From Sarcocystis neurona (taxonomy: Eukaryota > Apicomplexa > Conoidasida > Eucoccidiorida > Sarcocystidae), in the NCBI GenBank assembly GCA_000727475.1, contig KL647315.1, positions 696,491 through 760,490 of the forward strand: DNA of 64,000 bases, read 5' to 3'. The notes below the pieces were generated by a model. The model had not been told where the DNA came from, ran no database searches, and was given only the letters and a program-made list of their open reading frames with translations. A program made the translations under genes and the position numbers. Position 1 is the first letter of the stretch. The number at the start of each line of letters is the position of its first letter. Below are positions 1 through 23,033 of the stretch, piece by piece.

Positions 1-324
1 CTGCTGGAACTACTGTCGCTGGATACGAGTGTTTTTTTGAGCTTTTGATGGTCCTCGTCCAGCAGCAACTGTGGATCTCTATGTTGCTGATCTGACTGAA
101 CCGCGAGTCAACGCAGTCTGCAGGCATCTTCGTGGACGGAGTATTGATTTATAGACGAGCTGAAAAAATATGTGGAAAGCACTTGGAAAGCGCATATTTG
201 TTTCGCTTTACAAATACGTATCTGGTTGACCCGAGCACGTAAGACTACCTTTTCTTCCCCTGCGGCGCTCTGCCTAGGATCTGCGCGTTCGCATGTTGTC
301 GAGCCACCTCAAACGCCAGCGAGA

Positions 325-420
325 ATGAAGATCGACTTGCGTGTTGTTGACTTGCGGGACGACTCTGAAGAAACATTTTCCTTGGAGTCATGGGAAACCA
401 TTCGCCAGGCCAAACTACGA
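325..420 (+). CDS. Exon 1 of the triple ubiquitin-like gene
   Basis: Starts at ATG 325, encodes 32 residues including the first two beta strands and the start of the helix (ETIRQAKLR), and ends in phase 0 before GTAATG at 421. An upstream non-coding exon cannot be excluded. Confidence 0.6.
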
Positions 421-3400
421 GTAATGAATAAGAAACCTGCTTTATACTGGTTTCGTTATACAGAAACGGGCTATTCAACGCCTTTTTCTTATGCAAATGT
501 GCAGTTCTTCACATCTTCGTACTCTGCATGGTACACCGCAGCTGGCAGGTTTCACTTATCTCGTAGGGTGGCAGGCTCAAACAGGCCGACCCTTACGGCG
601 AACAGTGGAGACACCTCTTTCCTGCTCAGCGGAAGGCTTCGCCACTGCACGTCATACCTTACCGAGTGTGCAAAGGTGATGTGACCGAACCCAATGTTAA
701 CTCCACCAGAAACATGAAGACAAACATGCAGTCGCTCATCTACGTAGGGGAGACGTCGTCTCACTTCCAACCTAAGAAGTGTTAGACTCAGCGGAAAAAG
801 TCGTCCCCGAGTGTTGACGCTTGGCGTGCAGGCCTGTAATGCTGATGATGGAACGTCCACGTAATCGGGTTGGGCCGCGGGAAAAGGGTGCATGGTTCCT
901 ATATATAGTACTCAGCTTGAATGGCGGCCCTTTTTTGCATGTCAAATGCGAGTGGCTAAGCAGAGAGACACACGGCAACATATAAGTGGATGAACATCCG
1001 CATTCAGCGAGAGACGTCCTTAAAGTGCTATGGGGACGTAGAGCTCCGCTCCCTTTCTCCTGCCGTCCGCAAACGACCCGCCATAATCTGTACAAGAGAG
1101 AAAAGTACCGACTATGCTCTACTCTGTACAAACATGACATGCGAAGTTTTTCATCGCTAGTTCCACCATTCAAACAATATGAGGCTTACCCTCCGCCTCT
1201 ATTTTGATGCTGGATATCCTGCATGTGAGAACACATTCTGTTGCGCAGATGAAGGCACGAAAAGGTATTTCAGAGGTGGAACAACATTACTACTTGAACG
1301 ATGAGTTGCTTAACAATGCAATGCCCATGGAACAGCTACGAAGCCACGCCATACGGACGGGAGTGCTGCCGAAACCCGCGGAGGGTAAGACTCAATGTGG
1401 ATCTGAGGTGAGACTATCCCCCACTCTATCCTACAATATGAATCAACAGCTTACGCAGCACACGTGAAGGTTTTCCCTACCGCTGATCTCTGCGTTTTTA
1501 AAACCTAGGGTAGGCATTCTGTAGCACCGAGAAGACTTTTTTTCGAGACCGTGCCTTGTCTGCTCAAGCTAACACCTCAACGCCGTCCTGCTTAGCTCGT
1601 GAAACGGTTAACTTTTCCCGTGCTTGTGTACCCTACTCACGATCCACCATCGTCTTCCGAATTTCAAATTCAGTGGAAATATGTTCCTTCAGTAGTCAAT
1701 CGTTTTCTTGTCAGAAGGGAGGCTCGAGGCACTCGCAACACACCTGTAGGTATGGCGTCACGCCGAATTCACGAACTGACGTAGTGCGTTACGGGACCCT
1801 GTTTTTCGCAGGACAAATGCCGCAGGCGACAACTGTGAAGATGTATATAGGGAAGGAGCCCGTTGATTTTGCCGATATGCTGATGGCTGGTAAGCCTTTT
1901 TCGGCACCACATAAACTACTTGGGTTAAAAAGTCGTTGAGCAGGCTTTCCAATTTACAAGTTCTGTATCACTACCTACCAGGAGAAAAGAGGCAGAACAA
2001 CACGGCAGACCCTACAGCGAAGCAGGTGTCTTAATGACAGGGTGCTTGTGTATTCGTTTAATGCGCATTTACTTGGTTAAATGCTTGAAGTTTCACAGGC
2101 GACTGGTATAATCTTTTCACTGTACTTGTGTAAACATCCTCTGTTTAAAGACACTCACGGTTTGCATGCTTCCGTTTTCCCTGCGCATGCACGCTTCACA
2201 ACTTGCGAGAGTCATAAAGTCGTACGGTACCTGGATCGTGGCACCACGTAGTACATAGAAGTCGGGAGTCGCCGGTGAATTTGAGCGCGGTTCAAATAAT
2301 TTGTGGCCTTGGTCTTGTGGTTTTCCACTTGCAGACGTTATCGCGAAATTGAAAAAACCGGAAGAAGACCAAAAAGTTATTAAAATTCGCGTCCACAAGT
2401 CAACGGAAGATACCCTGACCTTCCGAGTGAATGCAAGAACGATTACAGTAAGTACAACCAGCGACAATGAAACAGCAACACCCACTGATCTACATTCTTC
2501 TAATGGGCACGACAGCTTTCGTGGGTTGAACGGAAGATTGTGAGTGGCGAAGAGAAAAACACGTGTGCGCCAACAGAGGGTAGGAAGATGGGTAATGAAG
2601 ATTTAGGGAAGAACTTTGCGTGGGGGCGTGTGGTGTAATGGGTGGATGCGGCACATAGACGTTACGTCAAAGTAGCTGATGACACGGTACTCACGTGATT
2701 ATCCGGTGTCAAGGTAAGCGTCCTGCCTACCTGCCTGCAGGTCGACGGAGTCAAAGCCGAGTTAGTCAGGGCCCTGGGCCCACCCTCCTTCACGGGTTTG
2801 AATGTTGAAAACATTCTGCTTTATCCCCGCGACAAGCAACCCGGGCGCCCTCTTCAGGTTTGTCTGGAATATGCTGTTTGCCAGTTATAGTTGTAGGGGT
2901 GTGACGTGTATTCACTGCCGAGCCTGTGGCACTTCTGCCTTTTCCTTAGTGGGTCGTAAGCTGCTGTACTGCTACTGACGCCGCCAGCCCTGCCCTTTTT
3001 ACTTTCACACGCGGAGGAGACTCACACTGTGGAGAAGCCGGCGGGGACAATTTGGAGTAGCGTGGGAACTCTGGCTCATATATCACCGATAAGCTTCCCG
3101 CGTTTAAATTCGAACTCGCAACTGCGGACATCAGAGTGAGCAACGCAGTGCGCATGCTAATATATATATGTGACTGTACAATTCGATTGAACACGGACAG
3201 TAGATATGCGTGGAACGTCTTTCGGAGCCGCTTCCAACCACGTGGATTAACTAGTTTTGCGGGCACATGCGTTGTGTACACTTGAAGCCTTTGTGCCCCC
3301 GTTTCAGCGAAGGAGAAACTGAGAGTGCAAAGTCCTATCAATATGCTTTAATACTTCCGCGGTAGTTCTATGCGTACTTTCCAGTGTTATAGCAAGTCTT

Positions 3401-4568
3401 GTATGACGGGCAGCTGAGAGCGGCAAAACTCTTTGCTGCCAGGGAATGTGTCCCTTAGTCACCATTCGATTGAAAAGTGGCACGTACGTTGTCTACGCTT
3501 TTCCTGTGTTTCCGCATGTTCCCTTTGCTGGCACTCACCTAGGGAGAAGAGATAAGGGATATTTTCGGCCCTCGTCCCCGGGTAGATCTGGAGGCTTACC
3601 CCATCCGACCTCCGATTACCCTGATCTGCGTAGTGCTAAGGTGTAAGGCATTCTGCACGGAACTGGAGACACGCCTGATGGTAAATGTTTAAAAACGAGC
3701 AGGCCACACGTATGTCACCACGCCCACACAAACGGTCCCCGCTGGCTTCTGCAGGCGTACGCGTTTGAACAGTTTCGGCGGCAGTAGCGGCGTATCTATA
3801 CTCTATGTTCCACTGGTTCAAAAAAAGCAATGAGCTTCGAAGTCTCTCTCCTACTTTCAGGGGGTATCATATTAAAAGAGCGATTCGAAATTGCAATCGA
3901 GGACCACCTTCTGCTTGGTGATTTGAAAAAAGTTCTTCTCGAGAAGCTCAGTAATTCTTCAAACCCGAAAATCAGCCAGCGGTATACCCCGGACAACATC
4001 GTCTTCAAGTTGAGCGTAAGGACTCCGGGTAGGAGTAGCACCTCGAAACAACAGGAATAGTTATACGCACGTATAACTACTCAGACGCGCCTTAAGCACG
4101 TATTGAGGAGAAAACTACACAGTATTTATGTTATCGACACGATACGGATGTATAGCTGTTGTGTGGGCCCTTGCGAACTGGACCGGGTGTGGTAACACAC
4201 GATATACGAGTAGGTTTCGGCCAGGTACACGCGTGACCGTCTGCGTCCTTCAACCTCCTCAGTAGAACGACGTGTGACAAACGGGACAAGCGTTGCCCCT
4301 ACATACTATTGCTGAGCGCATTTTGTAAACATTGCCCGCTTGCATCAGTAGCCAGATCTGCGTGGTCCACTGTCGGGGGCCATGTGTGTTTATTGAAGCT
4401 CCGTGTTGTTCAGAGTCGTTGTCCACGGCGTGTGCGCGTTTGCAGAAAATGCGGATAGACGCAGCAACAAGTAACACCTTGCGGCGCAAGTACGGCGTCG
4501 AAGCAGACGAGTTGTGGTTGCGCGTTTTCAACATCAAGGACGGCTCAAAGGTTGTGATACCCGTGTAG
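325..4568 (+). CDS. Multi-exon gene for a protein of three divergent ubiquitin-like domains
   Basis: Eight exons join in phase from ATG at 325 to TAG at 4566-4568: 325-420, 1249-1384, 1812-1889, 2335-2447, 2741-2857, 3443-3476, 3861-4015, 4446-4568. The summed length (852 nt) gives exactly 283 codons plus stop. Most junctions have good GT/AG sites (GTAATG, GTAAGA, GTAAGC, GTAAGT, GTTTGT, GTAAGG); the donor at 3477 (GTGGCA) is weak. The protein reads as three beta-grasp modules. Residues 1-95 resemble ubiquitin closely (TIRQAKLR helix, then a YYLNDELL strand). Residues 118-180 form a second module (VIKIRVHK strand, DGVKAELV helix, ILLYP strand). Residues 184-283 form the third (VTIRLKR, LGDLKKVLLEKL, LWLRVFNIKDGSKVVIPV). 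There is no C-terminal Gly-Gly and the protein stops right after the last strand, so it is not an obvious conjugated modifier. An adaptor or scaffold role is inference. The family was recognised by fold pattern only. Confidence 0.65.
1249..1384 (+). CDS. Exon 2 of the triple ubiquitin-like gene
   Basis: The acceptor TTGCGCAG ends at 1248 and the donor GTAAGA is at 1385. The exon continues domain 1 with MKARKGI and YYLNDELL, which line up with the ubiquitin helix end and third strand. It ends with one overhanging base, matching the next exon. Confidence 0.62.
1812..1889 (+). CDS. Exon 3 of the triple ubiquitin-like gene
   Basis: The acceptor TTTTTCGCAG ends at 1811 and the donor GTAAGC starts at 1890. 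It encodes 25 residues around VKMYIGKEPVDFADML, in phase on both sides (phase 1 in, phase 1 out). Confidence 0.6.
2335..2447 (+). CDS. Exon 4 of the triple ubiquitin-like gene
   Basis: The acceptor TTTTCCACTTGCAG ends at 2334 and the donor is a consensus GTAAGT at 2448. It encodes a Lys-rich linker and the first hairpin of domain 2 (VIKIRVHK ... LTFRVNARTIT). Confidence 0.65.
2741..2857 (+). CDS. Exon 5 of the triple ubiquitin-like gene
   Basis: The acceptor CCTGCCTGCAG ends at 2740 and the donor GTTTGT is at 2858. It encodes 39 residues: the domain 2 helix (VDGVKAELVRALG) and third strand (VENILLYPRDKQ). Phase 0 on both sides. Confidence 0.65.
3443..3476 (+). CDS. Exon 6 (micro-exon) of the triple ubiquitin-like gene
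   Basis: A 34 nt exon after acceptor CTGCCAG (ends 3442). It gives GMCPLVTIRLK, the first strand of domain 3. The 3' end was placed at 3476 because the weak donor GTGGCA is the only one nearby that leaves the one-base phase needed by the next exon. Confidence 0.45.
3861..4015 (+). CDS. Exon 7 of the triple ubiquitin-like gene
   Basis: The acceptor CTCCTACTTTCAG ends at 3860 and the donor GTAAGG is at 4016. It encodes 51 residues with the second strand (ERFEIAIED) and the long helix (LGDLKKVLLEKL) of domain 3. Confidence 0.62.
4446..4568 (+). CDS. Last exon of the triple ubiquitin-like gene
   Basis: The acceptor GTTTGCAG ends at 4445, then 40 codons and TAG. The end (FNIKDGSKVVIPV) matches the last loop and strand of ubiquitin-like folds. 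An alternative donor GTGTAG at 4563 overlaps the stop and could splice on into the 5.0-5.5 kb region. Confidence 0.55.
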   Translation, partial: KMRIDAATSNTLRRKYGVEADELWLRVFNIKDGSKVVIPV

Positions 4569-4821
4569 ATCAGCAACCCATTGTAGACTTAAAGTGCATT
4601 TACGCGCACGCCTGAGTAACCAACCTCTACAGTACAATGCTGAGAGAGGTACCCATTTAGGTACCACCTTGATGTACTTACCGTTTGGGTTCAGCGGCGT
4701 TCCAACGCCAACTGTTCATGTAATCAACTCTTTGAAGCCATCTGTTCCTTGTTAGATAGACAGGCACGGATCACAGACGAGCGCGCTCTGACGCAGCGTA
4801 CAATATCAGTCGGAGTGGAAG

Positions 4822-4914
4822 TTGATACGAATGAATGTACGTTATTGCCGTAGAGAGGTACAATGTCCAAATTGATGCGAATGAATGTACCTTATTGCCG
4901 TAGACAGGTACAAT
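4822..4914 (+). repeat. Direct tandem duplication, 50 bp period
   Basis: Two copies of a 43 bp core (TTGAT[A/G]CGAATGAATGTAC..., ending AGGTACAAT) lie at 4822-4864 and 4872-4914 with three mismatches. They are in non-coding sequence downstream of the ubiquitin-like gene. Confidence 0.85.
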
Positions 4915-4959
4915 CTCCGCGGCTACTTTGTAACACATTTTGGCGCCCCCTGTTTTAGT

Positions 4960-5487
4960 GAGAGCTCAAATCTCAGGGGGAGGACGCTTGTTGCCGTCAG
5001 TTACATCCCAGAGGTCGCTGCATCCGTCGTGCAGCAGCAGGAACAATGCTCCTTGTTCAGTGCTGAACACCTTCGCCGCAAAATCTTCTTTAACCACAGG
5101 GGGAAGTATCCTCGCGTCTCATCTCTGTGAATGACTACCCCCTCAATTACGGGTTACCAGAAGGGAATTAGTCGCTGCTATAGCGTGCCGCAAAATTCAG
5201 TTCTTCGTTCGTGTCGTGCTGTAAAGTGCTCGTCGTCTACTCCTGAGGCTGTGCTTCTGTATCCACAGAAGCATGGTGAAGGTATGCTTGCGTTTATTCA
5301 CTGGCGGATTCAGTCAAACAGCGCAAAGGCCACGGACGGCGTCAACCTCCCTGGGCTGTGGAGCTTTATTTTGGGCCGGCCAATCACACTTGCGCAGATG
5401 CGGCAAGAGTTTCCAGCAGCTACGCAACTATTCTCTGTTATTGGGGTGAAAAATCAGAGCGGTGCTACGGTTTCCGTCTCATTCTAA
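4960..5487 (+). CDS. Possible additional ubiquitin-like coding fragment
   Basis: The stretch 5213-5487 is open and ends in TAA. It encodes EAVLLYPQKHGEG and, after about 40 residues, GVKNQSGATVSVSF at the stop. These echo the ILLYPRDKQPGR strand and the FNIKDGSKVVIPV end of the gene just upstream, which suggests a fourth ubiquitin-like module. Upstream, 5014-5097 reads as helix-like (EVAASVVQQQ). It may be a separate duplicated gene, further exons of the upstream gene if the 4563 donor is used, or a decayed copy. Exon boundaries are not resolved. Confidence 0.3.
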
Positions 5488-5699
5488 GTGGCTGTTTGAG
5501 ACCTTGCGACGTACTGCCAGCGTTGCACTTCTTCCTTCGCGCATACAGCCCGACATCGAATACATCGTTTCTTTTACAGGCGTAAAAGCATCTACGAAGT
5601 TTGAAGTTCAGAGCAAGCCTCAATTCCAGCTACAGGAAAGTCGTGTAGCATGTGAGGCGTGCACGAGGGGAATTGGGTAACCCCGAAACTCCTAGTAGG

Positions 5700-7008
5700 A
5701 GTGTAGGAAGAGTTGACTGCTATAAGCACTTTGGGCAGGTTCAAGGTTCCATGTCTTCATTCCTTAGGAGAGCCCGTTCCCACGCAGACGCGGTACCGGA
5801 CAAAATATTTGAGTGATGCGTAGGGATTGCTATCGGCACCTGCACACTAAATATTCAAATATAATCGCAGATGATGCGCTCGTGACACACGCAAACCACT
5901 ATGTGTGAGCTGCTGCCTGGTTGTCCTCAGCCGACGGAGGTGCAAACAGTGCGTATCTCTACCCGTGCAGCAGGTTCTTCGTCATACGAATTCGTCATTA
6001 TTTAAGTGCACCTTTCTTTCACTCGAGGCGGGCAGGACGCGTGCGGTGTCATGCTTTACTTCTAATATGTGAGTGTACTTATGCGGTAATCGAGAAGAGT
6101 TGTGCAAACGTATGCATGTGTACCATTATACATCTGCGTCTTTACAAGAAGGCTGCTTACACGTTCTACTTCTTGGGTGTACCCGCAGTTCACCTAACTC
6201 GCAAGTTCTGAATAAACTTCTTTTTTTATTCCGTCCGCACCCTGCTTCTTCACATGCGTGCGCTAGGCAAAGGCCGGGCATATTGCCAGCTATTCAAACA
6301 TATTTTACAGCAGCTGCAGTGTGGCGTACCGCCCCGGCGACGCAGTCATATTGTTTGTCGCTCGTAGGGATCGGCGGCCGTACGAAGATACATACGTAAC
6401 AAGTTGCGGTGGTAATGTGTTCTCACCACGTCAAGAAAGTTAATCGGGCAGCAGACACGTACCACAGCAAGGGTGAAAATAACGTTACGGCAAGGAAGCC
6501 GTCAGGACGGATACACATCTCATTCGTTACTTGAACATATGCGCGTTGCCTTCCTGATATATACACATTATATATATATACACACACACACAAACACAGA
6601 CATGCTTTGTTTACCATTTTATAGTGAACGGTAGCTTATATATGTGCAGAGTTACGTGTTGTTTCCAAGTATATACGAGTAGTAGCTCGTCGGTCATACA
6701 TACGAATTTTTGCACGATGGTCACAGACTAGAATCTGTAAATTACTTTCCTGTACACAGTAGAAAATTCCGCGGAGATGGACACGGGCAGGATTTGACAA
6801 ATATTAACTGGCCCCCCTGCAGACGGTCTCGGGACAACGTTATACCGGGGCAGCAGGAAAAAAGCATCCGCTTCAGACGCGGATTACTCGGGCGTGCAGT
6901 ACGCAGTAGCCTCAGCAGCACAGCAGCCAAACCAAGAGGATTCAGCAGCACAGCAGCCTCTGGGAGACGCAGTTCGGCGGCACGGCATCAACGCAACAGC
7001 TAAGTGAC
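5700..7008. other. Intergenic region
   Basis: Between the ubiquitin-like cluster and the beta-tubulin stop codon. No supported gene. It contains a mixed (TA)n/(CA)n stretch at about 6556-6600. The tubulin 3' untranslated region should lie just below 7009. Confidence 0.6.
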
Positions 7009-19330
<12,322 letters not shown>

Positions 19331-19807
19331 ATCGATTGACACAGAGGCATGAAGGTTCTGACGAGAAAATGTTCCAGAAGCACTGCAAGGGTACAGCTAA
19401 CGCACGGGTACAATACATTTTGCTGCGCAAGAAGTTGCTGTGAGCGGGGACAGAGTACACTTTGGCATGTGGATTCGAGAACGTTCCGCTGAGAAGGTGA
19501 ACAGGGGCCTGTGTTTACTGACAATGTGTCTCGCCATGAGGGTCTTAGAGAACCACGCTGTAGACATAATACTTCTAAGTTCAAGATGCGCACTTTACAG
19601 TACAAGCCTTGATGTCACGTAAAGGCGGTCAGAGGGACGTACATACATAACACGGGGATGTACACTTTTGCCCAGCGGTACAAGAACCTTTGCAGCGAAC
19701 CTCTTGCGATTGGGGACCCTTGCGAGTACCAAGGGCGACGCGCTGCTCGTGTGCCGACGGATACAATGAGGCAGAACGGGCGAAGGAGGAGTGTTTCTCA
19801 TACCACG
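19331..19807 (+). CDS. Candidate gene fragment: three phase-compatible short exons
   Basis: Three short open segments are bounded by plausible splice sites and join in phase: 19331-19390 (acceptor AACCTGCAG, donor GTACAG), 19454-19496 (acceptor GGGGACAG, donor GTGAAC) and 19696-19807 (acceptor CCTTTGCAG, donor GTGGGA). The joined reading includes QKHCK, YTLACGFENVPL and IGDPCEYQGRR. Codon content is non-repetitive, unlike the surrounding triplet tracts. The third segment can also be read in another frame as CSCADGYNEA, reminiscent of an EGF-like module, but that frame does not join the upstream pieces. The function is not recognised, and neither end of the gene was found. Confidence 0.3.
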
Positions 19808-21932
19808 GTGGGAGGTGGTGGTCCACTACAAGGTCCACTGCAACATTCCGCAGCACTAAAAGTACATACGAGGCCCTATTTCGCATGGTTGCTCTTCCTG
19901 TAATATGAGTGAAGTACCGGCGCAGGGCCACGAATAGAATTTCAGGGAAAGCACCCTCTAGCCTCTAATAAGTGCAAATGACCTGGTTCCTTCTTGCAAA
20001 AATAGACCATTGGACCCGTAGCTGCCCACCCGTACTACCATTTCCGTCCGGAATTTGTACATGCTTCCTATGCTTTCCTTGGAGGAAGTAGAATTTGAGT
20101 GCGAGTACATATGATCGAGTGTACGTTTCCCACATATGGTCCGAGCGACCAGGAAGAATTCTCTGCAGTCACGTATTCCCGAAGAGAAGAGATATTCCGC
20201 TTATAACAGGGTTCGTAGATTTTTCACAATGGTAGTCTCAATCTTTTGGAGCTGCAATATCGGGAACTCAATTTGGGCACTCAATGAGAGATGAGACGTT
20301 AAACAGCTGCCTGATCTCTTCCTGTGTCCCAGGTCTCGCGCAGGGGACCTTATATACTCGCGCGAGTACATAAGGATGCCATGTTCTGTTCGTAGTGCGA
20401 CCATGATCTACGATTGTTCACGGCGCCAGCTGATACGCGCAACCCTGAGGTACACGCAGCTGACTCTGGTGCAGAGTGATCTATACTGTGTGCACATTTA
20501 ATGTGAAATGGCGCGCTCGCATCGGCACTCCCCCTAATATCTAGCTTGTCTTGTTCTTCAATCGAAACCGTCTTCTCCCCGTGAGGTGTCTTCTTGAAGC
20601 TCGCACACGCGAGCCAATACAGGCATCGCAATAATTCTTTCCATGAAGTGCAAACATACGTGACACCGTCTGTGTACTAACAGCGGCCCTCTCCTTGTTG
20701 TACAATGACGTACACATCCTGTGTTGTACATGAGGATGCCACAATTGCTGCGGGGATGCTTTTTAAATAACTGAAAAAACTACTTCCGTCTGCTTGTTGT
20801 TTCGGTGCGGCGTCGCCAGATGTCACTTAATACACACAATCATCGGCACATCATAACCGTCCTCTCTGCTGTCCAGCGATGGACTGCCTCAAACCTCAGC
20901 GGTACTCTCGTGTGGAGCAGGAGTCTCGCTCTTCTATTTCCCCGCGCAGCAACTCAGACTACAGAAGGGCGCAGCAGAGGGAAAGCTCTTAAGAGAGAGA
21001 TCCATGTATTACACTCTCGTGTGTACGGTCAAGAATACAAATATATTACGATGATTTAGAGTGTAAGTCCAAAAGCTTCCGGGTGAAAATAATGCATGGG
21101 ATACACATGCTCGTGCTCGGCTTTTGCACGGCATACGTGAACGACACACTGTACCACATGTGCATCCGCCCTTCAACTTGTAAAGAGACGGGCCTCTTAG
21201 GCTAGAAAAACATCTGTTCTACAAGCCAGATGTACTTCAATATTACACGGAGTGCGCCTCGGTTCACCGAGCTCTCCCTACAGGTATAGCACGTGTACCA
21301 CGGCTAACACGGCTACGTATGTATAAAATACTGAAATAAAATGCATCGCCTAAGCTGCCCGTGCGTTACACTGAAGTGCATCAGGTAGTTGATTAATAAA
21401 ACGGAACAAGCGTCGGAGTAGTTTTACGCAGACCCGCAGTGGTCTGCGCACTGTGCTCGATCGAACGTAATTCCGAATTCGTCTGCGCCCTCGGCTTGTC
21501 CTTTAGGCTTTGTCCTGTAAACAAAACAGACTTTCCAAATTGGCATATTTAGCAATGCAGACAGAAATATACACGCAAAAACATACAGCCATGCAGAGGC
21601 ATCCTGCCTCCAGAGGACCCTTACGTGTGTGTGCACATAATCTGTAAGCTGACGCACATGCGTGCCATATACATGTTTGTAAGACTACAGATACAATCTT
21701 GATGGTACGCTTGCTCTGCGTCCGCCTATTCCCACATACAGACGTCATAAACGTCATACTGTTTGTAATCATAAAAACACCGAACACTCCTCGAGAACTA
21801 GTGCAAACGGTACGCGGGTTTGGTACCAGAGTCGAACGTGGATAGTTTTGACAGCATCTACTACTGTTACTCGGTAACGGTGGTGGAGTACACGGTAAAT
21901 GTAACACCTGCTTCCTCTACCTTCTTTTCGCT
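19808..21932. other. Region without a supported gene
   Basis: Low in triplet repeats and of ordinary base composition. Short open frames exist (for example 20350-20631 minus and 20805-21059 plus), but none shows homology or a convincing splice context. It may hold further small exons or the hydrolase 3' end. Confidence 0.4.
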
Positions 21933-23033
21933 TCATTCTTGAACATAGCCGGTATTTTCTGTTTCTTCCGGAGCTGCTGCCTCGTCTTTGTCTTGCTCTG
22001 CAGGTGCGGGGCATGCTTCCTGCTCCGAATTCTCAACTGGCATTACTTCCTGCGTGTGTTCTGCTTCCTCCATTCCCGCTTGTGGCTGCTGCTGCGCAGC
22101 TTCAGCTACAGTGTCCTGCTCCGCTGCCGTTGCTGTATCTGCCTGAGGCTCTGCAGGGTCTTCGCCTGTCTCCTGCACATGCTCCTGCTGCTCTTCGGCC
22201 TTCGGTTCTTCTTCCGTAGCGCACTCCGGTTGCTCTTGCGTGTCTTGCTGCTGCTCGTCTTCTAATGTCGCTTTTTCCTGGCTTTCTGCTGCAGCTTCTC
22301 TCACCTCGCAAGCGACTGCATTAGGCGCTACTGCGCCTGTTGCAACGGGACAATCTGCGGACTCCTCCAGCCGAGCGTCCGTGTTCTTCTCCACTGCAGC
22401 AGTCTCTGCGGCGGCTTCAGCAGCAGCACCAGCGGGTGTGTCCTGCTCCGCAGGCTGCAGATCGCCTTTCTGTTCTTCACCTTTTTCTTTCACTTCTGTG
22501 TCTGCTCCTCCTCGTTTGTCGCTTGCGTTGGAAACCGCAGGTGTCAGTGGAAGCTTTGTCTCTTGCTCATTTGCAGCACCAGCAGCTTCCGCGTCAGCGT
22601 CTTGAGCGCCTCCCCCTGCTGTGCCACCTGTCTTCTCCTTCTTGTGTTTACGGTGCTTCTCCGCGCGTGGTGAAGCTTGTGTCGCTGGTGCTCCTGCTGC
22701 CTCCTCTCCGCCTGCTCTTGCTGTCGCTGTGGAGGCTGCCTCCGCCGCTTTCTCTGCGCACTTCGCTGTCCCTTCGCAACCACCAGCAACAGGGCAGGCA
22801 CCCTCAGCTTTTCCCTTGTCACTTAGCTGTTGGGGTGGTGGTGCTGCGCAAGAGCCAGCTGCAGCTGCATGCGGCACCAGCCAGCCGTTGATAATGCGAT
22901 CTAACAACGCATCCGACTCTGGCACTTCTTTAGTAAAGCAATGCCACAAATCATCCAGCATCCACAGCGTCGCGTCTGGGTGTCCCGTGGGCTTCGAAGA
23001 CGCCCGTACTGAGTCATAGTATGGCTTGTATTT
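21933..23033 (-). CDS. Hydrolase exon 3 (catalytic His and low-complexity tail)
   Basis: 366 codons plus stop. It starts KYKPYYDSVRASSK, then DATLWMLDDLWHCF with the catalytic His, then DRIINGWL, the usual C-terminal helix of the fold. The remaining roughly 310 residues are Ala/Glu/Gln/Thr-rich with a basic patch (EKHRKHKKEK). Acceptor AACTGTCAG. Confidence 0.85.
   Translation of the reverse strand, partial: KYKPYYDSVRASSKPTGHPDATLWMLDDLWHCFTKEVPESDALLDRIINGWLVPHAAAAGSCAAPPPQQLSDKGKAEGACPVAGGCEGTAKCAEKAAEAASTATARAGGEEAAGAPATQASPRAEKHRKHKKEKTGGTAGGGAQDADAEAAGAANEQETKLPLTPAVSNASDKRGGADTEVKEKGEEQKGDLQPAEQDTPAGAAAEAAAETAAVEKNTDARLEESADCPVATGAVAPNAVACEVREAAAESQEKATLEDEQQQDTQEQPECATEEEPKAEEQQEHVQETGEDPAEPQADTATAAEQDTVAEAAQQQPQAGMEEAEHTQEVMPVENSEQEACPAPAEQDKDEAAAPEETENTGYVQE

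Noticed and set aside
2610..2690. tRNA-like stretch (GTGTGGTGTAATGGGTGG)
   Set aside because: It superficially resembles an internal promoter box, but no cloverleaf or B box could be found.
19696..19807. EGF-like reading CSCADGYNEA
   Set aside because: The cysteine pattern is incomplete, and this frame does not join the upstream candidate exons, whereas the neighbouring frame does.
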